In this document: positions 44,203 to 53,722 of the stretch, piece by piece | How the letters are laid out: each line of letters begins with the position of its first letter | Position numbering within the stretch: the stretch's first letter is position 1 | Assembly: GCF_025264685.1 (NCBI RefSeq) | Contig: NZ_CP073721.1 | Location: 7,085,501 to 7,149,500, forward strand | DNA: 64,000 nt | DNA from: Dactylosporangium roseum | GTDB lineage: Bacteria; Actinomycetota; Actinomycetes; Mycobacteriales; Micromonosporaceae | Reading direction: 5' to 3' | The notes under the pieces: model-generated | What the model was told of the DNA's origin: nothing | The model's database searches: none | Seen by the model: only the letters and a program-made list of their open reading frames with translations | Position numbers and translations under genes: made by a program

Positions 44203-46251
44203 TCAGCCGAGCGGCATCGCTACGTCGCCGGGCAGCCCCACGTCGTAGCTGCCCACGCCGCGGATTTCGAACCGTCCGTCGTGGAAGACCGCGAGATCGG
44301 CTCGACCGTCGCCGTCGAACTGTCGCGTCAACGGCGTGTCGCCCGGGTCGCCCAGCCGGACCGGCGGAAGCCCGCCGATCGTGAACTGCTGCGTCGTCGG
44401 TGACCACGTCGCCGGCTCGATGTCGCCGTCGCCGTCGAAGTCGGCCGGCACGGCGATCCCGCCGGGCTCGGCGAAGTGGAACTCACGCAACGCGTAGATC
44501 GCCCACAACCCGGTCGACGGGCGCCAGATCGCGGCCTCGGCGCGCCCGTCGCCGGTGTAGTCGCCCGGAACGGGCTGGTCGCCGGGTGAGCCGAGCCGCA
44601 GTTCGCCGAGGCCCTTGATGTACCAGGTGCTGTTGGCGGGCCGGAAAACGGTCAGGTCGGCCTTGCCGTCGCCGTCGTAGTCGGCCGGTGCCGGTACGTC
44701 TCCGGGCAGTCCCCACTGCACCTTCCGCGGGCCTTCGCCGGTGAGCAGCATGGTCCAGTTACCCGTGGTGGGTGACCAGGTGGCCACGTCGACCTTGCCG
44801 TCGCCGTTGTAGTCGGCCGGCACGGCGATCTCGTTGGGCCCGGTCGTGAACACCGGCTGCGGTATCCCTTGCAGCCACACGGTGCCGTCGGCCGGACGGT
44901 AGGTGGCCATGAGCGTGCGCACGATGTCCGGCTTCACCATGTCACCGAGCAGTCCGGCGGCCCGGTTGCGCATCTGCGGCAACACTTCCATCGCCTTGTC
45001 GCCGGGGCACTCGGTGGGGTTGGTCTGCCGGTGCGGGAACACGCGCGGGACGGTGACGGTGGTGCCGACCGGATACCGCGAGGTCGACCCGCCGCCGGTG
45101 AGCGTGACGGTACCGCGGGGATCGATGGCCTGGTTGAGTGAGAGTTTCCACGCGATGTACTTCGCGGCGGACTCCACGACGGCCGGCGGCACGCTCGTCG
45201 AGCGAAAGTCGCCGATCATGGCGATGCCCGCGGTGCCGGTGTTGAAGCCGCCGGCCTGCGCGCCGACGACCGGCCGGGCAAGGCCTCCGGAGCGCCCCTC
45301 CCAGAGCCGGCCGAACCGGTCGACCAGCACGTTGTAGCCGATGTCGCCCCAGCCCCGGCTGACGGTCTGGTACTGGTAGATCGAGCGGAGGATCTTCGGC
45401 ACGTCGGCCGGGGAGTAGTTGTTGCTGGTCGCGGTGTGGTGCACGGCGACGGCCTTGACGTAGTTGGCGTACTGCGGGCGCCAGTTCATCTGCTGCTCGT
45501 TGGCGCCCCAGGCGGCCCGCCGGTTGATCGGCGGCATGAACGGCGTGAGCCCGACCGGCGCGGCCTCGGTCACGGTGGCGGCCGGTGCGGAGTCCAGCGG
45601 CGCGTCGGTGGGGTCGATGAGATCGGCGGTGATGTCGTGCGGCACGGATCCGCTGACCGAGGTCACGGAGAGCTGGATGCCGTCGCTGGGTCCGAGCCAC
45701 AGCAGGTCGGAGCCGCCGCGCTGGACGTCGCCGGCGCGCTCCTCCGGTGCCCGGACGGGGTCGCGGTCCAGTTCCCCGGCGCTCACCGTCTGCCATCTGC
45801 TCCACGCCCCGCCCGGCACGTGGTGCCGGACGGCGATGCTAATCGCGCCGACCCTCCCGCTCTCGCGCCAGGTCAGGCCGACGGCGCTGAACCGGCCGGT
45901 GGACGCGCGGGTCGTGGTGAGCGTGCGGGTCTGCCGCGTACGGCGGTATCCCTCGGCGAGCGGAACGTCGCTCAGCGTCCCCGACTGTGCGCTGACCCCG
46001 GCGGCCGGCCGGTTGAAGTCGCCGAGCGCCAGCCGGGTGACCTGCGGCGTGACACCCTCGCTACCGGGCACCTTGACGGGGTTGGCCCACGCGAGCGGTT
46101 CGGCCAGGTCGACGGGCGCGACCGGCGGAACGAACGGATCGAGCGGGTCGGCCGTGGCGGTGTTGCTGCCCGGTGCGACCAGCGTGAGGGTGCAGGCGAC
46201 GACGGCGACAAGCTTGCGGCGCCGGTATCGTCGCGTTGCCCGTACATGCAT
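44203..46251 (-). CDS. Secreted N-acetylmuramoyl-L-alanine amidase with FG-GAP-like repeats
   Basis: This 682-residue secreted protein has a basic signal peptide (residues 1-~33), an N-terminal region of ~200 residues, a peptidoglycan-recognition/amidase_2 domain (about residues 225-430), and about five tandem repeats of the FG-GAP/VCBS type (YNGDGKVDVATW, YDGDGKADLTVF, YTGDGRAEAAIW, DGDGDIEPATW, DGDGRADLAVF). The zinc ligands are the first His of AVHHTA, the His in FPHRQTN and the Cys in TECPGD. The repeats probably form a calcium-binding propeller. It may act in wall turnover or attack on other cells. Confidence 0.93.
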   Translation of the reverse strand: MHVRATRRYRRRKLVAVVACTLTLVAPGSNTATADPLDPFVPPVAPVDLAEPLAWANPVKVPGSEGVTPQVTRLALGDFNRPAAGVSAQSGTLSDVPLAEGYRRTRQTRTLTTTRASTGRFSAVGLTWRESGRVGAISIAVRHHVPGGAWSRWQTVSAGELDRDPVRAPEERAGDVQRGGSDLLWLGPSDGIQLSVTSVSGSVPHDITADLIDPTDAPLDSAPAATVTEAAPVGLTPFMPPINRRAAWGANEQQMNWRPQYANYVKAVAVHHTATSNNYSPADVPKILRSIYQYQTVSRGWGDIGYNVLVDRFGRLWEGRSGGLARPVVGAQAGGFNTGTAGIAMIGDFRSTSVPPAVVESAAKYIAWKLSLNQAIDPRGTVTLTGGGSTSRYPVGTTVTVPRVFPHRQTNPTECPGDKAMEVLPQMRNRAAGLLGDMVKPDIVRTLMATYRPADGTVWLQGIPQPVFTTGPNEIAVPADYNGDGKVDVATWSPTTGNWTMLLTGEGPRKVQWGLPGDVPAPADYDGDGKADLTVFRPANSTWYIKGLGELRLGSPGDQPVPGDYTGDGRAEAAIWRPSTGLWAIYALREFHFAEPGGIAVPADFDGDGDIEPATWSPTTQQFTIGGLPPVRLGDPGDTPLTRQFDGDGRADLAVFHDGRFEIRGVGSYDVGLPGDVAMPLG

Positions 46252-46284
46252 GCCAAGATGCTACGGAAGGGATTTTCCGGACAT

Positions 46285-47025
46285 ATGGGGAATACAGTTC
46301 CTTCACTCTTTGCGGCAATTGTCGCGAAAGACCCGTCACTTCCGCTGTTCACGTTCTATGACGACGCGAGCGGGGAACGGATCGAACTCTCCGGGGCGAC
46401 GCTGGGCAACTGGGTGTCGAAGACGGCGAACCTGCTCGTCGACGGCTGCGGCCTCGGCCCCGGCGACCAGGCCACCGTCTGGCTGCCGCCGCACTGGCAG
46501 ACCGCGGCGGTGCTGCTCGGCGCCTGGTCGGCCGGGCTCACGGTGGCCTACGGCGAGCCGACCGCGGCCGGCGCCGACGTCGAGTTCGCCTCGTCGCAGG
46601 CCGTCGAGGCGGGCACCCCGGCCGGACCGGCGGACCGGTTCGTGCTCGGCCTGGCGCCGATGGGGATGCCGCTGCGCGCGGTCCCGCCCGGCTGGACCGA
46701 CTACGTCGCCGACGTGCGGCAGCACGGCGACCACTTCCCGGGCGCGCCCGTCACCGCGGACACCGTCGCGCTGGTCGACCCGGACGGCACGGCGATCGGC
46801 CAGGCCGCGCTGATCGAGCGGGCCGCCGCCCGGGCCGCCGAGCTCGGCATCACCGGCGGGCGGGTGCTGCTCGACGCCGACGCCTACCCGTGGCCGGTCG
46901 ACTGGCTGCTCGCACCGTTCGCGGCCGGCGCCAGCATCGTGATCAGCACGCACACCGACCTGGCGAAGCTGTCTGCCCGGGCCGAAACCGAGCAGGCGAC
47001 CCGCCTCGTCGGGCCGACGGTCTAG
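46285..47025 (+). CDS. TIGR03089-family protein (partial acyl-CoA synthetase-like)
   Basis: This 246-residue protein corresponds to only the N-terminal part of AMP-binding acyl-CoA synthetases and matches the actinobacterial TIGR03089 family. It reads FTFYDDASGERIELSGATLG and then GDQATVWLPPHWQTAAVLLGAW. It lacks the AMP-binding YSSGTTG loop and the C-terminal domain, so it probably has no ligase activity alone. The ATG at 46285 is chosen by family length. It lies divergent to the amidase gene and 3 nt from the convergent acetoacetyl-CoA synthetase. Confidence 0.85.
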   Translation: MGNTVPSLFAAIVAKDPSLPLFTFYDDASGERIELSGATLGNWVSKTANLLVDGCGLGPGDQATVWLPPHWQTAAVLLGAWSAGLTVAYGEPTAAGADVEFASSQAVEAGTPAGPADRFVLGLAPMGMPLRAVPPGWTDYVADVRQHGDHFPGAPVTADTVALVDPDGTAIGQAALIERAAARAAELGITGGRVLLDADAYPWPVDWLLAPFAAGASIVISTHTDLAKLSARAETEQATRLVGPTV

Positions 47026-47028
47026 CGC

Positions 47029-48990
47029 CTACGACTGGCCGCGGGCGCGCGCGGCCTCGAAGTACCGCAGCGACTCGGGATTCGCCAGCGCGCCCTTGGC
47101 CGCCGCCTGCTCGACCGGGGTGCCGGTGAGGATGCGCTTCACCGGCACCTCCAGCTTCTTGCCGGACAGCGTGCGGGGCACCGCCTCGACCTGGAAGACC
47201 TGGTCGGGCACGTGCCGCGGGGACAGGGCGGTGCGCAGCTCCCGCGCGATCGTGCCGCGCAGCGTGTCGTCGAGCGTCGCGCCGGGTCGCAGCACGACGA
47301 ACAGCAGGAGCTCCCCCGCACCGCCCTCGGGATCCTCGAGGTGTACGACCACCGAGTCGACGACGTCGTCCAGGCCCTCGACCACGGAATAGAACTCGCT
47401 GGTGCCGAGGCGGACGCCGCCGCGGTTGAGGGTGGCGTCGGAGCGGCCGGTGATCACGCAGGCGCCGCCGGCGTCGACGGTGATCCAGTCGCCGTGCCGC
47501 CAGACGCCGGGATACGTCCCGAAGTAGGCGTCGGCGTACCGCGAACCGTCCGCATCGCCCCAGAAGGCGACCGGCATGCTCGGCATCGGCGCGGTGATGA
47601 CCAGTTCGCCGAGCTCACCGACGACAGGCGTGCCGTCGGCCGCGAACGCCTCGACGCGCGCACCGAGCGCCCGGCAGGCGATCTCTCCGGCGTGGACCGG
47701 CAGCAGCGGTACACCTCCCACAAACGCGGTGCAGACGTCGGTTCCTCCGGACGCCGAGACCAGCAGCACCCGGTCCGACACCGCCTCGTAGACCCACTCG
47801 AAGCCCTCGGCCGGCAGCGGCGCCCCGGTCGACCCGACCCCGCGCAGCGCGGACAGGTCGGCGATCTCCTTCGGCACGATGCCGGCCTTGCGGCAGGACA
47901 GCAGGAACGGCGCGGACGTGCCGAAGTACGTCATCCCGGTGGCGGCGGCGACCCGCCACAGCCAGCCCAGGTCGGGGTGGGCCGGGTTGCCGTCGACCAG
48001 CACGACCGCGGCGCCGACGGCGGGGGCGGAGACCAGGTAGTTCCACATCATCCAACCGGTGGTGGTGAACCAGAAGAACCGGTCCCCCGCCCCGAGGTCG
48101 TGGTGCAGGGCCAGCATCTTGAGGTGCTCGAGCAGGATGCCGCCGTGCCCGTGCACGATCGGCTTCGGCAGCCCCGTGGTGCCGGAGGAGTAGAGGACGT
48201 ACAGCGGGTGCTTGAACGGCACCGGCGCGAACTCGAGCGGCTCCTCGGTGTCCCGCGTGAGGTCGGCCCAGCCGCCACCGGTGCCGTCGAGGTAGCCGAT
48301 CTCGACGACCGTCTCGACCGAGGGCAGCGCCTCGCGGATCGCCGCCACCTCGGCGCGGCGGTCGACGGGCTTCTCGCCGTACCGGTAGCCGTCGACCGCG
48401 ACCAGGACCTTCGGCCCGATCTGCTGCCAGCGGTCGACGACGGAACGGGTGCCGAACTCGGGAGCGCAGCTCGAGAAGATCGCGCCGAGGCTGGCGGTCG
48501 CGAGCAGCAGGACGAACGTCTCCGGGATGTTCGGGGCGTAGGCGGCCACCCGGTCGCCCGCACCGACCCCGAGCCGGCGCAGGCCGGCCCGGGCCCGCCG
48601 GACCTGTTCGCGCAGCTCCGCGGCGGTCAGCGTGATCGGCTCGCGGGTCTGCGACACGGCGAACACGATCGGCTCGTCATCGGCGACCCCGGGCATGCGC
48701 AGCACGTGCTCGGCGTAGTTGAGGCGGGCGCCGGGGAACCATTCGGCACCGGGCATCCGGGCGTCGGCCAGGGTGGCGGTCGGCGCCGCGTGCGCGACGA
48801 CCTCGAAGTGGTCCCAGATCGCACGCCAGAACTCGGCGGGTCGGTCCACCGACCACTGCCAGAGCGCCCGGTAGTCACCGCCGAAGTCGAGGCCGCGCTC
48901 CGCGGACAACCAGCGCAGGAATGTCCCGATACGGGTGTGTTCGAGCACGTCTGCCGGGGGTCGCCACAGCTCCTTCGCCATGCGATCCAT
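47029..48990 (-). CDS. aacS: Acetoacetyl-CoA synthetase
   Basis: This 653-residue acyl-CoA synthetase activates acetoacetate with ATP and CoA. The N-terminal ACAS-type region has LWQWSVDRPAEFWRAIWDHF, the AMP-binding loop is LYVLYSSGTTGLPKP, and the downstream motifs TTTGWMMWNY and GGTDVC match the AacS group. The C-terminal Lys-containing GKKLEVPVKRIL is complete. Start at 48990, with MAKEL three codons later as an alternative. It stands alone, convergent with the TIGR03089 gene. Confidence 0.94.
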   Translation of the reverse strand: MDRMAKELWRPPADVLEHTRIGTFLRWLSAERGLDFGGDYRALWQWSVDRPAEFWRAIWDHFEVVAHAAPTATLADARMPGAEWFPGARLNYAEHVLRMPGVADDEPIVFAVSQTREPITLTAAELREQVRRARAGLRRLGVGAGDRVAAYAPNIPETFVLLLATASLGAIFSSCAPEFGTRSVVDRWQQIGPKVLVAVDGYRYGEKPVDRRAEVAAIREALPSVETVVEIGYLDGTGGGWADLTRDTEEPLEFAPVPFKHPLYVLYSSGTTGLPKPIVHGHGGILLEHLKMLALHHDLGAGDRFFWFTTTGWMMWNYLVSAPAVGAAVVLVDGNPAHPDLGWLWRVAAATGMTYFGTSAPFLLSCRKAGIVPKEIADLSALRGVGSTGAPLPAEGFEWVYEAVSDRVLLVSASGGTDVCTAFVGGVPLLPVHAGEIACRALGARVEAFAADGTPVVGELGELVITAPMPSMPVAFWGDADGSRYADAYFGTYPGVWRHGDWITVDAGGACVITGRSDATLNRGGVRLGTSEFYSVVEGLDDVVDSVVVHLEDPEGGAGELLLFVVLRPGATLDDTLRGTIARELRTALSPRHVPDQVFQVEAVPRTLSGKKLEVPVKRILTGTPVEQAAAKGALANPESLRYFEAARARGQS

Positions 48991-49179
48991 CTTGCTGCAC
49001 GCTCGGACGATCGCTCAGTGTTCTCCACCCCCACCGGATGCCCTGTTCTGGTGTGGGCCGCACGGATGTTCGACGCAGACCCTCCCGGAGTCGCTCAGCC
49101 GTCGACCTCGTTCGAGGGCACCTGGCCGGTCGTCGTGGCCCCGCGGTTCGCGGGGCCACCCGCGCCTTCTGGGCCTGCC

Positions 49180-49704
49180 CTACTGCTCGCGATTTCGATG
49201 TCGCTGGATGGCTTCCCGACGGGCGAGACGGTGCTCACGTCGGATTTCCGCCTCTCGGCGGCGCCCCTCGTTCTCCGGCGAGTCGGGCACCACCGCGGGT
49301 AGCGGCCGGGGCTTGCCTTCGGCGTCGACCGCGACGAACACGAGGTACGCCGTCGCGACGACCACCGGCTCGGACTCCGGCACCTCGTCCCAGCGCTCGG
49401 CCACCAGCCGGACACCGACCTCCATCGAGGTGCGCCCGGTCCAGTTGACCTGTGCGAACGCGTGGACGAGGTCGCCGACGCGCAGCGGCTCCTCGAACAC
49501 GATCTCGTCGATCGAGGCCGTCACCGCCGTGCCGCCGCTGTGGCGCGCGGCGGCGGCTCCGGCAACATCGTCGATGAACTTCATGATGATCCCGCCGTGC
49601 ACCGTCCCGTACAGATTGACGTCCACCGCGGTCATGATCCGACTCAAAGTGACCCGTGAGTAGCCAGTCGGACGGCTGGGCGGTCGGCCAATGTGCTCGG
49701 TCAT
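49180..49704 (-). CDS. Acyl-CoA thioesterase, hotdog fold (YciA/ACOT-like)
   Basis: This 174-residue cytosolic thioesterase hydrolyses acyl-CoA esters. The catalytic-type YGTVHGGIIMKFIDDVAGAAA segment and TASIDEIVFEEPLRVGDLV are typical. The C-terminal 40 residues are highly charged (RRREAEIRREHRLARREAI). The start at 49704 is an ATG giving MTEHIGRPP. It is divergent from the membrane-protein gene at 49729, leaving only 24 bp for both promoters. Confidence 0.9.
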   Translation of the reverse strand: MTEHIGRPPSRPTGYSRVTLSRIMTAVDVNLYGTVHGGIIMKFIDDVAGAAAARHSGGTAVTASIDEIVFEEPLRVGDLVHAFAQVNWTGRTSMEVGVRLVAERWDEVPESEPVVVATAYLVFVAVDAEGKPRPLPAVVPDSPENEGRRREAEIRREHRLARREAIQRHRNREQ

Positions 49705-49728
49705 GTCGAAGACGGTACGGTGCGAGCC

Positions 49729-51921
49729 ATGCGACACGTGGGAAGCCTGATCGCGGGGATGTTCATCGCCCCGATCGCGTGGCTGCTGATCGCCGTAGGA
49801 CAGCAGAAATCCGCGAAAACCGTGGAAGGTTGGATCGAGCGCGGCGCCTTCGACTCCGTCGACCTCCTGGCGCCCGCGGCCTACCTGCTGGGCGCCGGCC
49901 TCCTGATCGGCCTCATCGCCACCCTGCGCATCTCCCCGGTCGGCCCGATCGTCGCCGGCCTGGCGCTGCTCGCCACGTACGTGAGCCTGTTCATCGATCC
50001 ACTGTCGACGATGAGCAGCCTGCCCGACGACCTGAAGGTCGGCGGCCTGACCGTCGACCTGAGGGTGCCGATCGCCAACGGCACGACGGCGGTGCTGGGC
50101 CTGGCCCTGTTGATCGCGGCGGCGAGCGTGAAACGGTGGCGGACCTGGCCAACGGTCGTCGAGGTGCCCGCGGAGCCGGCCGGCCCGGTCGACATCCACG
50201 AGTACCCGCTCGGTCATGGCCCGAAGCCGGTTCCACAGGTCGGCGCCCGCCCGCCGTACGCCACGGCACCCGACCAGACCGCGGCGCTCCCCGCCGGCGC
50301 GACGTCGATCCTGCCCGGTCCGCCCGTGCCGTCCTCGGGAGCACCGGCCGGCGCGGGCAGTGGCCCGGGCACGGCCGGCAGTGCCGGCACGGGTCCGGCC
50401 GGTGACTTCGGTGCGGGCGGCGGCTTCCGCGCCGCCGCGGCCGGGAGCGGCTTCGGGCGGCCGACGGACGAGACGCAGCCGGTTTCGGCCCCGCCTCCGC
50501 CGTTCCAGCAGCCCTCACCGGTTGGCGCCCCGCACGCCCAGGTGTCGTCACCGCCATCGGTGTCCTCGGCACCGCCGGCCTCGGCACCGCCGGTCGCTTC
50601 GGCTCCGCCGGCCGCGCAGCCGGCCGTGGCGCCCGGTTCACCGCCCGGACCGTTCCCGCCCACCCCGCCGGGGATGCCGCCTCGGCCGGTTTCCACCGAG
50701 CGTTTCACGCCGCCGGGGGCCGCCCACGGGCAGCCCGCCGCCGGCCAGGCCGGCGGGGCTCAGCCGATGCCGGGCGCGCCGCCGGTGGCTTCCGCGCCGC
50801 CCGCGTCGGGGCCGTCCGCGGGGGTGCCCGGTGCGCCGGCATGGTTGACGCCTGGCTCGGCAGCAGCGGAGCCGGCCGGGCCGCAGGCGGGATCCGGCTC
50901 GGCCGCCGGGATCGGGCAGCAGGATCAGCCGGTTGCCGGTGGGCGGCCGGTGTCCGGAGTGCCCGGCACGCCGTGGACCGGGGCGCCTGCCGGCATGCCG
51001 GGCGCTGGACAGGGAACGGCCGGGCCGGGCGGCTCCGCGTCGGAGGATGCCACCGCTCCGTTGCCTACCCGGCCGCCTACGGTGCCGATGTCGCCGCCGC
51101 CACCGTACGGTGGGGGGCATCCCCCCATCGACGCGCGGCTCGCGGCCCTCGGGTCCGGGGCGCCGGTCTCGGGGCAGCCGGCCGCCGTGCCACCAGCCCC
51201 GCAGCCCGCCCCGGCGGCACCTGCCGCGCAGCCGACCGTCGCACCGCCGACCGCACAACCGGCCACCGCACCGCCGGGTGCACCGCCGAGCCCGCGGCCC
51301 GTCTCGGCACCGCCCGTCGCGCCGTCGAGCCCGCAGCCGGGCGCCGCGCCGCTCGGCTCCGGGGCTACCGCGGGTCTGGGTGGGGTGGAGTCGCCGGCGC
51401 TCGGGTACAGCCGGTCGGCCGCCGCGCAGCGTCCGGACGCGGCGACCGATGGGGACGAGGCCACGCAGGTGCTCGGGGACGACGGGACCACCGCGGCCGG
51501 GTTGCCGTCGCGGGCCGCTCGCGGGCCGGTGGCCGATGCGCCGTCGATTCTCGACGGGCCCCCGTTCGACGGGTTCACGCCGATCCGGCGGGGAGTGCCC
51601 GACGAGGAAACCGAAGCCTTCCACCCCGGGCGGCAGGCTCCGGTGCCCTCCCGGCCTCGGCAAGCCACGCCCGGTGAAATCGGGGAGCTTCCCACCGTCG
51701 ACGTCGACGCGGACGAGGCCACCACCCGACTCGACCCCGATGCCACCGTCAACCTCGGGTTCGGACCACACAGCGCCGACGCCACGACCCGCATCGTGAC
51801 CGGTCCGCAGGGGTCCGCCGCCGGGGAAGCCACCGGCAACAGCGCCGACGCCGAGGGCGAGCGGAGGGAAGAAGCTCCGCCGGCCTCGCCGTGGGCCGCC
51901 CCGCCCCGCGACCGCGGCTGA
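49729..51921 (+). CDS. Membrane protein with very long Pro-rich tail and Thr-motif end
   Basis: This 730-residue protein has four N-terminal membrane helices (about residues 5-25, 42-62, 66-86 and 113-133) and a tail of about 590 residues dominated by Pro, Ala and Gly. Near the end acidic-Thr motifs appear (DEATQVLGDDG, DEETEAFHPG, DEATTRLDPDATVNLG, ADATTRIVTG), much like those in the unrelated protein at 37260-38903. The function is unknown; FHA-domain or kinase interaction is an inference. It is divergent from the thioesterase gene. Confidence 0.78.
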   Translation: MRHVGSLIAGMFIAPIAWLLIAVGQQKSAKTVEGWIERGAFDSVDLLAPAAYLLGAGLLIGLIATLRISPVGPIVAGLALLATYVSLFIDPLSTMSSLPDDLKVGGLTVDLRVPIANGTTAVLGLALLIAAASVKRWRTWPTVVEVPAEPAGPVDIHEYPLGHGPKPVPQVGARPPYATAPDQTAALPAGATSILPGPPVPSSGAPAGAGSGPGTAGSAGTGPAGDFGAGGGFRAAAAGSGFGRPTDETQPVSAPPPPFQQPSPVGAPHAQVSSPPSVSSAPPASAPPVASAPPAAQPAVAPGSPPGPFPPTPPGMPPRPVSTERFTPPGAAHGQPAAGQAGGAQPMPGAPPVASAPPASGPSAGVPGAPAWLTPGSAAAEPAGPQAGSGSAAGIGQQDQPVAGGRPVSGVPGTPWTGAPAGMPGAGQGTAGPGGSASEDATAPLPTRPPTVPMSPPPPYGGGHPPIDARLAALGSGAPVSGQPAAVPPAPQPAPAAPAAQPTVAPPTAQPATAPPGAPPSPRPVSAPPVAPSSPQPGAAPLGSGATAGLGGVESPALGYSRSAAAQRPDAATDGDEATQVLGDDGTTAAGLPSRAARGPVADAPSILDGPPFDGFTPIRRGVPDEETEAFHPGRQAPVPSRPRQATPGEIGELPTVDVDADEATTRLDPDATVNLGFGPHSADATTRIVTGPQGSAAGEATGNSADAEGERREEAPPASPWAAPPRDRG

Positions 51922-51970
51922 ACGACGCCGAAGCCGGCCGGCGCGTGCGCAGCCGGTCCCGACGAACGCG

Positions 51971-53722
51971 TCAGAAACCATGGAGCGGGTTCCGCAGCGT
52001 CCCGACGAGTTGCAGTGCGGCCGACGGGTCGGCCAGGTCGACCATCTGCCGGTTGTCGCGCAACTGGAGCCGGTTGAGGCAGGACAGCGCGAACTCGGGG
52101 GCGAACAGGTCGTACCGCTCGAACCGCCGCGCCAGGTGCGGCACCCGGTCCTGATAGGCCCGCGCGCTCGCCGCGACGGTGCGCCAGAACGAAGACTCGT
52201 CGAGGACACCTTCGGTGTGCAGGATGGCGCTGAGGTACCGCAGGAAGCAGTCGAAGACGTCGGTGAAGATGGACAGCAGCTTCACGTCCTCGGGCACGTC
52301 CGCCCGGATCCGCTCGACCGCGGGCGGCAGCTCCGCGGAAGCGCTCATCACCACGATCTCCTCGGCGATGTCCTTGAAGATCACGCGCTCGACGACCCCG
52401 CCGTCGAGCACCAGGATGACGTTCTCCCCGTGCGGCATGAACGCGAGGTCGTACGCGTAGAGGCTGTGCAGCAGCGGCACGAGGTACGCGTCGAGGTAGC
52501 GGCGCAGCCACTCCCCCGGCGCGAGTCCCGACCCGGCGATGAGCGCCGCGGCGAGGGAGCGGCCTTCGTGGCCGACGTGCAGCAGCGAGGCCATCGTGGC
52601 GAGCCGCTGCCCGGGCTCGAGCGACGGCACCGGGCTCTCCCGCCAGAGCGCGGCGAGCATCTTGCGGAACGGCGAGTAGCGGTCGGTCGCCGCCTCGAAC
52701 TGCGGGTTGCGGTAGCCGATGGCGGCCCGCTCGCGCAGGATCGTCAGCCCGGCCGACTTGAGCACCTCGTCGTTCTCGACGATGCCGGCGAGCCAGTCGT
52801 TGATGGCCGGTGTCGCCTCCATGTAGGCCGCCGACAACCCCCGCATGAAGCCCATGTTCAGCACCGACAGCGCGGTCTTGACGTAGTGCCGGTCCGGCCG
52901 GCTGGTGTTGAAGAAGGTGCGGATCGACTGCTGCGCGAGGTACTCGTCGGGCCCCTCCCCGAGGTGGACCAGCCGCTGCCGGGCGACCTCGGCCGCGAAG
53001 GTGACGGAGAGCTTGTTCCACCACTGCCACGGGTGGACGGGGACGAGCAGGTAGTCGGCCGGGTCCAGCCCGCGGTCCACGAGCGACTGCCGGGACGAGG
53101 CCAGGAACTCCGGGCCCAGCTCGGCGAGCATGTGCGCCTCGTACGACGTGTCCGCCGAGCAGGTGAAGGTGGTGTGGTCGCGGTGCGCGGCGAGCCAGAC
53201 GAGCCGCACCGGCCGGGCCGCTTCCGGGGCGTAGCGGTGGTAGTCCCGGAGGCCGAAGCCCAGCCTGCCGTTGTTGGCGACGAAACACGGATGGCCCTCG
53301 GTCATCGCGGTCTCGATCGCCTGGAAGTCCGCGAAGGCGAGATCCACGGCCGGCTTGCCGAGCTTGTAGGCGATGCCGGCCAGGGTGGAGCTGAGCTCCT
53401 CCAGGTACACCGGAAGGATCTCGGGGGAAAGGCCGAGGGACGAGCGCAGCTCGGTGCAGAAGTCGAGGACGTCGAGCGGGAGCTCCTCGTCGCCGTGGTG
53501 GCGGGAGATGCTGCCGGCGTCGATCTGCCAGTGGTCGAGCGCCAGCACCTCGGCCGCGAACCGGTACTCGACGGTGCCGTCGTCGCTGCGCACCACGTAC
53601 CGCTGCGGCGACGACGAGACCGTGGGAGTCAGCAGCCGCTCGTGGGAGAACTCGGCGAGGGCCTTGCGCAGGAGGTGCCGGTTGGCGGCGTCCCAGCGCT
53701 CGGGTGTCAGGTGAGCGATCAT
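51971..53722 (-). CDS. desD: DesD: NRPS-independent siderophore synthetase (IucA/IucC family)
   Basis: This 583-residue synthetase condenses and cyclises N-hydroxy-N-succinyl/acetyl-cadaverine units into desferrioxamines. The IucA/IucC domain spans about residues 130-370, with TEGHPCFVANNGRLGFG and VHPWQWWNKL; the C-terminal FhuF-like region has AYDLAFMPHGENVILVLDGG. Its start overlaps the acyltransferase stop as ATGA. It is the last gene of the desABCD operon, whose start carries an iron box at 57076-57094. Confidence 0.96.
   Translation of the reverse strand: MIAHLTPERWDAANRHLLRKALAEFSHERLLTPTVSSSPQRYVVRSDDGTVEYRFAAEVLALDHWQIDAGSISRHHGDEELPLDVLDFCTELRSSLGLSPEILPVYLEELSSTLAGIAYKLGKPAVDLAFADFQAIETAMTEGHPCFVANNGRLGFGLRDYHRYAPEAARPVRLVWLAAHRDHTTFTCSADTSYEAHMLAELGPEFLASSRQSLVDRGLDPADYLLVPVHPWQWWNKLSVTFAAEVARQRLVHLGEGPDEYLAQQSIRTFFNTSRPDRHYVKTALSVLNMGFMRGLSAAYMEATPAINDWLAGIVENDEVLKSAGLTILRERAAIGYRNPQFEAATDRYSPFRKMLAALWRESPVPSLEPGQRLATMASLLHVGHEGRSLAAALIAGSGLAPGEWLRRYLDAYLVPLLHSLYAYDLAFMPHGENVILVLDGGVVERVIFKDIAEEIVVMSASAELPPAVERIRADVPEDVKLLSIFTDVFDCFLRYLSAILHTEGVLDESSFWRTVAASARAYQDRVPHLARRFERYDLFAPEFALSCLNRLQLRDNRQMVDLADPSAALQLVGTLRNPLHGF

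Noticed and set aside
50200..51900. CRISPR array or tandem repeat in the Pro-rich region
   Set aside because: The repetitive look is due to codons for Pro, Ala and Gly in a coding frame; there are no regular repeat-spacer units.
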